Assembly: GCA_030147505.1 (NCBI GenBank)
Contig: JASBVG010000009.1
Coordinates: 124,001 to 188,000 of the forward strand
Reading direction: 5' to 3'
Source: Tardiphaga sp.
GTDB taxonomy: Bacteria > Pseudomonadota > Alphaproteobacteria > Rhizobiales > Xanthobacteraceae
Length of the DNA stretch: 64,000 nucleotides
Positions 27,156-35,363 of the stretch are shown here, piece by piece. Under the pieces are notes generated by a model, which ran no database searches, was not told the origin of the DNA, and saw only the letters and a list, made by a program, of their open reading frames with translations. The translations under genes were made by a program, and so were the position numbers. Position 1 is the first letter of the stretch, and every line of letters starts with the position of its first letter.

Positions 27156-27890
27156 ATGACAATTGAAGTTAAGAAGACAGCCCTCGTATTTGGTGGGTCG
27201 CGAGGCATCGGCGCTGCAACAGTAGCGCGGCTGGCAAAGGATGGATTTGCCGTCGCCTTCACGTTTGTATCACGGCCGGACAGCGCAAAGTCGCACGCTG
27301 ATGATGTCGCCGCAGATGGCGGCCAAGCGTTCGCCATCGAGGCAGACAGCAACAGTGCAGCTGCGATCAGATCGGCAGTAGAGCAGTCAGTAGAGCAGTT
27401 GGGCAAGCTGGATGTCGTCGTCGTCAACGCGGGCGTTTTCAAGACTGGCGTGGTGGATGAATTCAGCGTCGAGGACCTCGACCAGCTCCTGAACGTAAAC
27501 GTGCGAGGCGTGTTCCTGTCGGTGCAGGCGGCAACGCCGCACATCAAGGATGGCGGTCGCATCATAACAATTGGCAGCAACACCGCCATTCGCACTGGGC
27601 ACTCGGGCACCAGCGCGTATCAAGGCAGCAAAGCTGCTGTCGCTGCTTTCGTGAAGGGCTGGGCATTGGATCTGGCTCCGCGGAAGATCACCGTCAACAA
27701 TGTGCAGCCCGGCCCCACAGAAACCGACATTCTCAGCCCCGAAATGGTTGCCGCTCTATCGGCGCGTCAGCCGCTCAAGCGTATCGCCAAGCCTGATGAG
27801 ATTGCTGGTCTGGTTTCCTATTTGGCTGGCAATGAGGCGAGCTACATGACCGGCTCGAGCGTGACCATCGACGGTGGGTTTGTCCTTTAA
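27156..27890 (+). CDS. Short-chain dehydrogenase/reductase, FabG-like
   Basis: NAD(P)-dependent Rossmann enzyme. Seen: 244 residues from ATG 27156 (AAGGA six bases ahead; ATG 27150 would overlap it). Cofactor motif GGSRGIG at 13-19, NAG of VVNAGVF, catalytic serine in TIGSNTA region and Y-x-x-x-K in AYQGSK. C-terminus MTGSSVTIDGGFVL is classical. Probably controlled by the TetR gene ahead. The substrate is unknown; FabG-like annotation does not prove a role in fatty acid synthesis. Confidence 0.88.
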   Translation: MTIEVKKTALVFGGSRGIGAATVARLAKDGFAVAFTFVSRPDSAKSHADDVAADGGQAFAIEADSNSAAAIRSAVEQSVEQLGKLDVVVVNAGVFKTGVVDEFSVEDLDQLLNVNVRGVFLSVQAATPHIKDGGRIITIGSNTAIRTGHSGTSAYQGSKAAVAAFVKGWALDLAPRKITVNNVQPGPTETDILSPEMVAALSARQPLKRIAKPDEIAGLVSYLAGNEASYMTGSSVTIDGGFVL

Positions 27891-28198
27891 GGGCGTTCGA
27901 ACTCTGCGACCCTGGCGCCCGCAGTGTGGTTTTCGCACCTCACGCGGACGCTCGGCCCACCTGACAGACAGATAAAGTGAGCACAACGAGACCACAGCAT
28001 CTGTTGAAAGAGCGGCTCCAAATGAAGGGCGACGCAGCCGTCGTTCGGGTGTTCGAACTTGCTACGATGCAGTGCTGCGGTGACGGCTCATCGTGCAGGG
28101 GAAAGCGTGATCAGATCGAAGGTAGCCGCGGGCAGGCGGTCTCGCGCGTTCCGCCATTCCGAGGATGAACATCTTGATCGCGTTGGGGGCATGAGGAC
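27891..28198 (+). other. Intergenic region, no gene recognised
   Basis: 308 bases between the dehydrogenase and the end of the molybdenum-hydroxylase unit. Short frames of 63-70 codons on the plus strand have no ribosome binding site and no recognisable residues. No transposase remnant, tRNA or strong terminator hairpin was found. A terminator for the long minus-strand unit would be expected near 28100-28198, but none is clear. Confidence 0.45.
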
Positions 28199-28573
28199 CT
28201 ATTCTCGACCCTCATCACAGGTCGAGGCCTGTGTGTCGATCCAGACCTTGCCTTCATCGAGTCGAACGTGAAAGCGGCGCAGTGGACGGATTGACCATCC
28301 TGCCGAAACGTGGCCGGTCGTCAGGCTGAACGAGGCGCGATGATGCGGGCAGTGTATTCGCCCATCGGTGACATTACCGCGGCTGAGATCCGCCTGTTCG
28401 TGCGGGCAGACACGCTCGCAGGCGACGACCTTTTCGCCATCCTGAATGATGAGCATGCCAACGCCCGCGATCGTCGCGCAGACGATCTGTTGGGTCGCAA
28501 GCTTGTCCCGCGTACAGACCGCGACCCAGCGTTCCCGGTCATCCACCGAGATAGGCGCGGCGGACATGTTCAT
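28199..28573 (-). CDS. Rieske-type [2Fe-2S] ferredoxin protein
   Basis: Seen: 124 residues with a full Rieske motif, C56-x-H58 and C75-x2-H78 (CPHEQ ... CPHH), in a small beta protein without a membrane anchor. Known: such ferredoxins serve ring-hydroxylating oxygenases or as stand-alone carriers. It is the last gene of the ten-gene unit and overlaps livF by 35 bases. Here it could take electrons from the molybdenum hydroxylase encoded upstream, since no oxygenase is present. Confidence 0.85.
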   Translation of the reverse strand: MNMSAAPISVDDRERWVAVCTRDKLATQQIVCATIAGVGMLIIQDGEKVVACERVCPHEQADLSRGNVTDGRIHCPHHRASFSLTTGHVSAGWSIRPLRRFHVRLDEGKVWIDTQASTCDEGRE

Positions 28574-29243
28574 TCGCGATCAGCTCGGCGCCGACGCCAG
28601 CGAGAACGATACGGCCCGATTCCAGAAGGTAAGCGTAGTCGCACATTTCGAGCGCGGCGAAGGCGTTCTGTTCGACCAGCAGCACAGTGGTGCCGTTGTC
28701 GCGGATCGAACGGATGATGGCGAAAGTGCGCTCGACGATATTGGGTGCGAGGCCGAGCGACGGTTCGTCGAACATCACGAGGCCGGGCCGGGACATCAGC
28801 GCGCGGCCGATCGCCAGCATCTGCTGCTCGCCGCCGGAAAGCGTGCCGGCCGCCTGTTTTCGGCGCTCGGCGAGCCGAGGAAACTCGGTATAGATGCGTT
28901 CACGATCGGCGGCGACTTCGCCGGCGTCCTTGCGGAGATAGGCGCCCATATCGAGATTCTCGGACACGGTCATATGCGGGAACACGCGGCGGCCTTCCGG
29001 GCAATGGGCGATGCCCCTGGTGAGCACGCGCTGCGCCCCGATGCCGGTGATGTCCTCGCCGTCGAACATCATCTGTCCGGATCGCGAGGCCACGAGGCCG
29101 GAGATGGCACGGAGGGTGGTGCTCTTGCCGGCGCCATTGGCGCCGATCAACGCCACGAGCTGTCCGGTCTTGACCGACAGCGAGATGCCTTTAAGCGCGG
29201 TAACCTGCCCATAGGCGCAAACCATGTCACGGATCTCAAGCAT
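28539..29243 (-). CDS. ABC transporter ATP-binding protein, LivF type
   Basis: Seen: 234 residues, Walker A GANGAGKST, signature LSGGEQQ, Walker B LVMFDEPSLGL, and the end AYLGG typical of LivF. Second ATPase of the importer in this unit. Overlaps livG by 8 bases. Confidence 0.9.
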   Translation of the reverse strand: MLEIRDMVCAYGQVTALKGISLSVKTGQLVALIGANGAGKSTTLRAISGLVASRSGQMMFDGEDITGIGAQRVLTRGIAHCPEGRRVFPHMTVSENLDMGAYLRKDAGEVAADRERIYTEFPRLAERRKQAAGTLSGGEQQMLAIGRALMSRPGLVMFDEPSLGLAPNIVERTFAIIRSIRDNGTTVLLVEQNAFAALEMCDYAYLLESGRIVLAGVGAELIANEHVRRAYLGG

Positions 29244-30036
29244 GGGCTGCGACTTCCTTCACGACGTCTTTGGCGTTCTGGCCGAGATACGCTTCGATCA
29301 CCGCTGGATTTCTCCGGATTTCCTCCGGCGGGCCTTCAGCGATGATGCGGCCGTAGTTCAGCACCACGATGCGATCCGAAACACTCATCACCATCGGCAT
29401 GTCGTGCTCAACCAAAAGGATGGTGACGCCGCTGTCGCGGATCCTGCGGATAAGCTGCACGAAAGTGTGCGTCTCCGAGGCGTTCATGCCCGACACCGGC
29501 TCGTCCATCAGCAACATCTTTGGCTGGGCCGCGAGGGCGAGCGCGACGCCGACAAGGCGTTGTTCGCCATAGGAGAGCGAACCCGCGAGTTCATGGGCGC
29601 GGGCTTCGAGGCCGACGAGGCGGACCAGTTCGGTCGCACGCTTGCGCAATGCCTGTTCCGAAGCGCGTGCGCGCGGCAGGCGCAGGATCGCCTCAAACAG
29701 GCCGAGCTTGCCCTGGCGATGCAGACCGATCAGCACATTGTCAAACACGGTGTCGTTCGGAAACACGCTGGTGCGCTGGAAGGTGCGGATCAGGCCGAGA
29801 TCCGCGATCTCGTGCGGCTTCAGCCCGCGCAGGTCCTGACCGCAATATTTCACGGCGCCCTTGGTAGGCGTGAGGAATCCGGTCATGACGTTGAAGGCGG
29901 TGGTTTTGCCGGCGCCGTTAGGACCGATCAAGCTCACGATCTCGCCTTGGCCGACATGGAAATTCATGTCGGCAATGGCGACGAGGCCGCCGAACTGCAC
30001 CCCGACATGTTCGATGCTGAGAACCGTTTCGGTCAT
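29236..30036 (-). CDS. ABC transporter ATP-binding protein, LivG type
   Basis: Seen: 266 residues from ATG 30036 (the frame stays open upstream inside livM). Walker A GPNGAGKTT, SLSYGEQRLVGVALALA as the signature region, Walker B LLMDEPVSGM and C-terminal VIEAYLG. The signature reads LSYGEQ, normal for LivG. The start shares one base with the livM stop (TGATG), so strongly coupled. Confidence 0.92.
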   Translation of the reverse strand: MTETVLSIEHVGVQFGGLVAIADMNFHVGQGEIVSLIGPNGAGKTTAFNVMTGFLTPTKGAVKYCGQDLRGLKPHEIADLGLIRTFQRTSVFPNDTVFDNVLIGLHRQGKLGLFEAILRLPRARASEQALRKRATELVRLVGLEARAHELAGSLSYGEQRLVGVALALAAQPKMLLMDEPVSGMNASETHTFVQLIRRIRDSGVTILLVEHDMPMVMSVSDRIVVLNYGRIIAEGPPEEIRRNPAVIEAYLGQNAKDVVKEVAAHA

Positions 30037-31079
30037 CACGCATGCTCCTCGGCAGTGCGCTCGGTCATGACGACCGTTTTCGGCTTGGCCTGCGGGCGGC
30101 CGAAGCCGAGCTTTGGCGCCAGCGCGGGAACGATGCCGCGGGGAAGAACGAACAGGATGGCGATCAGGACGAGGCCATAGGTGATCCACTGCGCTTCCGG
30201 CGCCATGATGGGGCGCAGCAGCACCGGCAGCAGGCCGAAGATCACGCCGCCGACGACGGGGCCGGCGAGCGATCCCTTGCCGCCCGAGACCACCATGATC
30301 ACCATAGTGACGGTGGAAATGAAGGCGAACACCTCGGGATCGATGATGCGGATGTAATGTGCATAGAGGCTGCCCGCCGCGCCGGCGATGGCGGCGGAGA
30401 TCACGGCGGTGAGGGTCAGCGCCTTGGTGACGTCGATGCCGACCGAGACTGCGAGGGTCTCATTCTCCATCAGCCCGCGCATGGCGCGGCCGTAATGCGA
30501 ATGCACGAGGCGCGAGATCAGGAAGTACGAGACCGCGGCGACCGTCAGCACTAGATAGTAGTTCTGCAGCTTGGTCTTCAGCGTGAGATAACCGAGGCCG
30601 GGCAGACCGATGGCGATGGAGGGAATGTTGGTCAGCGCCAGCGGGCCTTGCGTGAGCTCGACCCAATTCAGCGCGACCAGTCGCACAACTTCCGCGAATG
30701 AGATGGTGACGATCACGAAATAGGCGCCGCGCACGCGGAACGACAATTTGCCGACCAGGTAGCCGCAAAAGCCGGAGATGATGACCGCCAGCGCAAAGCC
30801 GGCAATGGGCGGCCAAGGTGTGTGAACGATATGGAAATCGCCGTAGATCGGGACGTCATAGCCGAGCGATGTCAGCGCGCTGACATAGGCGCCGATGCCG
30901 AAAAAGGCGATATGGCCGAGGCTGAGCTGTCCGGTGAAACCGAGCAGCAGGTTCATGCTCATGGCGCCGATAATGAAAATGCCCGTGGTGATCAGCGCAT
31001 TGAGTAGATACGGGTCCTTCAGCCACAGAGGCACCGAGGCGAAGAAAGCGAGCGTGATGAGAGAAACTGTTCGGGTCAT
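30036..31079 (-). CDS. ABC transporter permease, LivM type
   Basis: Seen: 347 residues with about ten hydrophobic segments, the LivM hallmark MNLLLGFTGQLSLGHIAFFGIGAY and GGKGSLAGPVVGGVIFGLLPVLL, quoted in part. A basic cytoplasmic C-terminal tail (AKPKTVVMTERTAEEHA) extends beyond the usual end. Membrane partner of LivH. Overlaps livH by 4 bases. Confidence 0.92.
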   Translation of the reverse strand: MTRTVSLITLAFFASVPLWLKDPYLLNALITTGIFIIGAMSMNLLLGFTGQLSLGHIAFFGIGAYVSALTSLGYDVPIYGDFHIVHTPWPPIAGFALAVIISGFCGYLVGKLSFRVRGAYFVIVTISFAEVVRLVALNWVELTQGPLALTNIPSIAIGLPGLGYLTLKTKLQNYYLVLTVAAVSYFLISRLVHSHYGRAMRGLMENETLAVSVGIDVTKALTLTAVISAAIAGAAGSLYAHYIRIIDPEVFAFISTVTMVIMVVSGGKGSLAGPVVGGVIFGLLPVLLRPIMAPEAQWITYGLVLIAILFVLPRGIVPALAPKLGFGRPQAKPKTVVMTERTAEEHA

Positions 31080-31948
31080 CCGACGCGCTCCGCACGAGCA
31101 AATAAGCCGGTGGGCTTGAAGACCAGAACGGCAATGATGATGAGGAAACCCATGGCGTCGCGATAGCCGGACGACACGTAGCCGGCGCCGAGCTCTTCAG
31201 CCAGCGCGAGAATGAACCCGCCGATCACGGCGCCGGTGATATTGCCGAGACCGCCGAGAATGACGATGGCGAAGGCCTTGACCGCGGCGAGGTCGCCCAT
31301 TTGCGGAAATACGACATAGACCGGGCCAAGCAGCGCGCCGGCCGCAGCGGCGAGGCTGGAGCCGATGGCGAAGGTCGAAGTGTAGATCCAGCTCACGTTG
31401 ACGCCCATCAGGGCGGCGGTGTCGGAATCCTGGAAGGTTGCGCGCATCGCCTTGCCGAGCTTGGTGAGGTTGATCAGCGAATATGCAGCTACGATCAGCA
31501 GCGCAGCGGCGAACAACACAAACAGACGCAGCCACGAGACCGAAACCGGGCCGATCACGAATGGTGCATCGGGGAAGGGATTATCGATTGATTTGGCGAC
31601 GCCGCCCCAGATCCACAGCGCGCCGGACTGCATGGCGATCCAGGCGCCGATCATCACCAGCATCGTGGTGTCGATATCGGCGCCGCGCAGGGGGCGCAGG
31701 AGTGTGATCTCGATGGCGGCGCCGAGTAGCCAGCCGGCGACGATGGCGACAGGGAGCGCGAGAAAGAAATTCAGGCCGAGCTGATGCACGACGATGAACA
31801 TCATATAGGCGCCGAACGTGTAGAGAATGCCGTGGGTGAAATTCACCACATTCATGATGCCGAAGATCAGCGTCAGGCCGATGCCGAGCAGGGCATAGGT
31901 GCCGCCGAGCACGAGCATGTTGACGACATGTTGGAGGAGCTGGTCCAC
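31076..31948 (-). CDS. ABC transporter permease, LivH type
   Basis: Seen: 290 residues from GTG 31948 with LivH hallmarks GIGLTLIFGIMNVVNFTHG and GDLAAVKAFAIVILGGLGN. About eight hydrophobic segments. Separated from livK by 148 bases that hold two palindromic repeats. Confidence 0.92.
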   Translation of the reverse strand: MDQLLQHVVNMLVLGGTYALLGIGLTLIFGIMNVVNFTHGILYTFGAYMMFIVVHQLGLNFFLALPVAIVAGWLLGAAIEITLLRPLRGADIDTTMLVMIGAWIAMQSGALWIWGGVAKSIDNPFPDAPFVIGPVSVSWLRLFVLFAAALLIVAAYSLINLTKLGKAMRATFQDSDTAALMGVNVSWIYTSTFAIGSSLAAAAGALLGPVYVVFPQMGDLAAVKAFAIVILGGLGNITGAVIGGFILALAEELGAGYVSSGYRDAMGFLIIIAVLVFKPTGLFARAERVG

Positions 31949-31968
31949 GGGTTCTTTCTTTCTCTGTC

Positions 31969-32020
31969 ATTCCGGGATTCGCTGCAGACGGCGCAGCCGT
32001 CGGAGGCGAAGACCCGGAAT
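31969..32020. repeat. Palindromic intergenic repeat 1 (between livK and livH)
   Basis: Outer arms ATTCCGGG (31969-31976) and CCCGGAAT (32013-32020), with a nested GACGGC-x-GCCGTC stem inside (ACGGCGCAGCCGT). This looks like the CCGGAAT-type extragenic palindromes I know from Bradyrhizobium and Rhodopseudomonas genomes. In the transcript it would fold into a long hairpin after livK. Confidence 0.7.
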
Positions 32021-32046
32021 CTTGCAGTGGAGAATCTCAGATCGAG

Positions 32047-32081
32047 GTTCCGGGTTCGCGCAAAGATGCGCGCCCCGGAAC
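32047..32081. repeat. Palindromic intergenic repeat 2 (between livK and livH)
   Basis: Arms GTTCCGGG (32047-32054) and CCCGGAAC (32074-32081) with inner TTCGCGC...GCGCGCC. Same arm type as repeat 1, 26 bases away. The stem follows the livK stop by 15 bases, where it could stabilise livK mRNA or reduce read-through. Confidence 0.7.
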
Positions 32082-32096
32082 GACGAATTTCTTGGA

Positions 32097-33251
32097 TCAC
32101 AGATCCTTCATGTGAATTTTGCCGTCGGCGATCTCGACCAGATACACGTTCGGGAAGCTCTGGCCGCTTTCCGAGCCGGCAGGACCGGACTTCTTGAAGA
32201 TGATGTCGCCGTTCAGGCCCTTGACGTCGATCTTCCAGAGCGCGTCCTTGATGGCGGCCGGCTCGGCCTTACCGGCCTTCTCGATCGCCGCAGCAATCGT
32301 GCGGATACCGTCATAGCCGCGAAAGCTCTCCGTGCAGCCGGCGAAATCGTAGCCGCGCTTCTTCCACTCGGTGATGAAATATGTCGTGGCTTCCGGGTTC
32401 GGCGTCTTCTCCGGCATCCAGGGCAGGAACGTGGTCAGATGCATGGTGTTGTTCGCAGCAGCTCCGGCCTGGGCGATGATCTGATCCGGATTCTGCGAGC
32501 CGCCGGTGGTGATGATGCGTTTCTTCAGGCCCAAGGCTGCGGCCTGTTTGAAGATCAACGTCAACTGATCGACGGCGGCGGTGATGATCACCGTCTCGGA
32601 ATCCGTCGCCTTGATCTTGGCGAGCTGGGCGCTCATGTCCTGGGCCGACTGATCCATGGTCTCGGTGAGGCCGATGGTGATACCCTTTTCTTTCATCATC
32701 TTGCCGAAGTCCTCGGCCGTGCCGCGGCCCCAGTCATTGTTGATGACGAGGAAGTCGACCTTCTTGAGCGCCAGCTTGTCGACGATGTTCTTGAATGCGG
32801 CCGCTTCGACGAAAGAGGGTGGCGAGATGCGGAAGACATAGGGATTGCCGGAGGTGGTGATCTTCGAGGCCGATGAGGTCTCGACCACCATCGCGGTCTC
32901 GTATTCCACCAGCTTTGGCATCACGGCCAGCGTCAGGCTGGAGCCCCAGGCGCCCAGCAGCACGGGAGTCTTGTCGCGCGTGATCAGCTTTTCCGCGACT
33001 GCGGCGGCTTCGGTCGGATTGCTCTTGTTGTCTTCGATCACAAGCTCGATCTTCTTGCCGAGCACGCCGCCCTTGGCATTGATCTCGTCCGCGGCGATCT
33101 TGGCGCCATTGACGACATAGGTGCCAGACGCAGCAAAGGCGCCTGTCAGCGGCTCGTTGACGCCGATCTTGATGGTCTGAGCAAAGGCGGTGCTGCCGAG
33201 CATGGCGAGCGCGAATGCGGTCGCGGTGGCAACCTTGAACGTCTGTATCAT
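32097..33251 (-). CDS. ABC transporter substrate-binding protein, LivK type
   Basis: Periplasmic type-I binding protein. Seen: 384 residues from ATG 33251 with GGAGG ahead (a TTG at 33263 is the alternative). Sec signal VATATAFALAMLGSTAFAQ, then TIKIGVNEPLTGAFAASGTYV and LVIEDNKSNPTEAAAVAEKLI, both LivK hallmarks. Placement inside a catabolic unit suggests the ligand is the pathway substrate, probably an aromatic or heterocyclic acid or amide rather than leucine. Confidence 0.9.
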   Translation of the reverse strand: MIQTFKVATATAFALAMLGSTAFAQTIKIGVNEPLTGAFAASGTYVVNGAKIAADEINAKGGVLGKKIELVIEDNKSNPTEAAAVAEKLITRDKTPVLLGAWGSSLTLAVMPKLVEYETAMVVETSSASKITTSGNPYVFRISPPSFVEAAAFKNIVDKLALKKVDFLVINNDWGRGTAEDFGKMMKEKGITIGLTETMDQSAQDMSAQLAKIKATDSETVIITAAVDQLTLIFKQAAALGLKKRIITTGGSQNPDQIIAQAGAAANNTMHLTTFLPWMPEKTPNPEATTYFITEWKKRGYDFAGCTESFRGYDGIRTIAAAIEKAGKAEPAAIKDALWKIDVKGLNGDIIFKKSGPAGSESGQSFPNVYLVEIADGKIHMKDL

Positions 33252-33330
33252 GTGGTCCTCCAATGAAACGCCGATGAAACTTGAATCGCGCCAAACTCGC
33301 CGTTGCCCATGATGTGCAAGCGCCGATCTC

Positions 33331-34533
33331 TCATGTCGCTCCTCCGTGTCCGGTAAACCGTTGCAGCATTCGTGCCGCGCGGTCGCGGAACAGGCCGAAG
33401 ACGAGCGAAATTCCGTTCAGATCTGCCGCAGCTGTGGGCACAGACGGGGTGCCGCCTGAAAGACGCCGGTCGAGGTTGCCGGCGAACTCGGCGACGAGCC
33501 GTGTCGCGAGATCGCGCACGAGGTCGCTGCGCCCGACTTGCGCTAACATGCCAGTCAGGCTGTAGCCTATGGCGAGTTCGACACGCGTTGCTGCGCCGTC
33601 GGCCTCTGGTACGAGTCGATAGCGGATTTCACCCTGGGTCGTGGATCGGCTGCGCTGGTCATTGCCGATGCCGATGATGCGGCCCGCGAGATGGGCTTCG
33701 TCGCGCTCCACGCGCGCAGCGCCGTCGAAATTCGCCGAGATCGGGCCGATCTTGACCTTGATGCCGCCTTCGACGCGTTCGGGACGCGGCGTGCCGGTGA
33801 GTGTTGCGCCGGGTAGGCACGATGCCACTGCGGCGATGTCGTCGAACAGTGCGAACACCTTTGCAGGGGGATGTGCGACGGTGAAGCTCTGCTCCATCAC
33901 TGTCGATGGTGTGAAGTCAGGAATGGCGAGCGGCGCAATAGCGGCGGTAGCCTCAGTCGTGATCGGCTTTGTCGGCGCCAGCTTCTCCGAAACGGTGCAG
34001 GCCTTGTGTCCTGAACCCGCTGGGCCAAGCACGGTGCGCCCGGCGTTCGGCTCGGATGCGATGTCGCGCGCACGGCGTGCCTCGATCACAGATTTCACGG
34101 CGCGAACGATTCCAACATAGCCGGTGCAGCGGCACAGATTTCCGCTCATGCCAACCCGGATCGCCTTCTCGTCGGCCTCGGGCAGGCGCAGCACCAGATC
34201 GCGCGCCGAAACCAGCATGCCGGGCGTGCAGTAGCCACACTGCAGCGCATGTTCGCGGGTGAAGGCGGCACGCAGTTCGGTGGCGATCTCGTCGCTGTCG
34301 AGACCCTCGATGGTGGTGATGTCAGCGCCATCGCAGGCGGTGGCGAAAGTGATGCAGGAGCGCGTCGGCACGCCATCGACGAGAATGGTACAGGCGCCGC
34401 ACACGCCATGCTCGCAGCCGAGATGCGTGCCGGTGAGATCCAGCGTGTCACGCATCATGTCGGCGAGGCTGGTGCGCGGCTCGATGGCCCGCTGCACGTT
34501 GCGCTTGTTGACGGTGAGTTCGACGGTATTCAT
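33331..34533 (-). CDS. Molybdenum hydroxylase 2Fe-2S subunit fused to a CoxG-like SRPBCC domain
   Basis: Seen: 400 residues, two domains. Residues 1-160 are a CoxS/XdhA-type subunit with two 2Fe-2S clusters: plant-type C40, C45, C48, C60 and alpha-helical C99, C102, C134, C136 (QCGYCTPG, CRCTGY). After a linker (about 165-205), residues 210-355 form a CoxG/SRPBCC domain (EQSFTVAHPPAKVFALFDDIAAVASCLPGATLTG, quoted in part). CoxG is normally a separate protein that anchors CO dehydrogenase to the membrane. The fusion suggests the enzyme is membrane-associated. ATGA overlap with the FAD subunit. Confidence 0.87.
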   Translation of the reverse strand: MNTVELTVNKRNVQRAIEPRTSLADMMRDTLDLTGTHLGCEHGVCGACTILVDGVPTRSCITFATACDGADITTIEGLDSDEIATELRAAFTREHALQCGYCTPGMLVSARDLVLRLPEADEKAIRVGMSGNLCRCTGYVGIVRAVKSVIEARRARDIASEPNAGRTVLGPAGSGHKACTVSEKLAPTKPITTEATAAIAPLAIPDFTPSTVMEQSFTVAHPPAKVFALFDDIAAVASCLPGATLTGTPRPERVEGGIKVKIGPISANFDGAARVERDEAHLAGRIIGIGNDQRSRSTTQGEIRYRLVPEADGAATRVELAIGYSLTGMLAQVGRSDLVRDLATRLVAEFAGNLDRRLSGGTPSVPTAAADLNGISLVFGLFRDRAARMLQRFTGHGGAT

Positions 34534-35363
34534 GCGGCCTCCGCGACGGCTTTGCGGAGTACCGCGACATGCATGTGCCGATCGGCGAGGTCGGTCATGC
34601 CGGCTTGCGCCAGGATCTTGTCTGCAACACGCGCATCGAAGCGCGAGGCGAAAGCGCCATCGATCTTGCCGCCGAACAATTCGTCAGCCTGTTCGACAAT
34701 GATGGGCGCGGCCTCGACGGCGCCGATCACGATACGCGCCTTGCCGGCCTCGGGATCGATCAGCACGGCGCCGATGGCATGGGCAAATTCGCCGGTCTTG
34801 CGGCAGCTCTTGACATAACCCCAGCGGGCTGAAGACGGCATCGCGGGGACATGCACGGCTTCCAACATCTCGCCGGCCTCGATCACGCTCTCCAGCGCAC
34901 CGAGGATGAAATCTTTCATCGCCACGCGGCGTGTGCCGGTGGCGCTACGCAGCGACAGCGACGCGCCGAGCGCCGTGAGCGATGAAACCCAATCGGCGGA
35001 GGGATCGGCATGGCTGAGCGAACCGCCGACGGTGCCGCGATTGCGTACGGCACGATAGGCAATGTTCGCAGCCACGCGCTGCATGGCGCAACGGGTGACA
35101 TCGGGGACGCGGCCATCCTCGATATCGGCATGCGTCACGCAGGCACCCAGCGTGAGCTCGTTGCGATCCATGTCGGCGCGCTTCAATTCGGCGATGCCGG
35201 TGATGTCGAGAATCGTATCCGGCGCGACCAGGCGCAGGTTGAGCATCGGGCCGAGCGACTGGCCGCCGGCGATGATCTTCATCATGCCTTCCGCACCTGT
35301 GATGACGGACAGGGCCGAAGCAATGTCGCGCGGGCGCTCGTAGCTGAATGGTGCAGGTTTCAT
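34530..35363 (-). CDS. Molybdenum hydroxylase FAD subunit (CoxM-like)
   Basis: Seen: 277 residues from ATG 35363; the frame continues upstream inside the large-subunit gene but ATG with domain start MKPAPFSYERPRD is clear. FAD-binding blocks are IIAGGQSLGPMLNLRLVAPD and RNRGTVGGSLSHADPSADW, followed by the CO_deh_flav_C domain. It carries electrons from the 2Fe-2S clusters to the final acceptor, possibly the Rieske protein encoded downstream. Overlaps both neighbours by 4 bases. Confidence 0.9.
   Translation of the reverse strand: MKPAPFSYERPRDIASALSVITGAEGMMKIIAGGQSLGPMLNLRLVAPDTILDITGIAELKRADMDRNELTLGACVTHADIEDGRVPDVTRCAMQRVAANIAYRAVRNRGTVGGSLSHADPSADWVSSLTALGASLSLRSATGTRRVAMKDFILGALESVIEAGEMLEAVHVPAMPSSARWGYVKSCRKTGEFAHAIGAVLIDPEAGKARIVIGAVEAAPIIVEQADELFGGKIDGAFASRFDARVADKILAQAGMTDLADRHMHVAVLRKAVAEAA

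Noticed and set aside
27891-28198. Degenerate transposase or pseudogene
   Set aside because: No frame showed recognisable residues, inverted repeats or target duplications.
30036-33251. Leucine/isoleucine/valine uptake
   Set aside because: The family name comes from the fold; the position inside a catabolic unit points to a different ligand, so no liv gene symbols were assigned.
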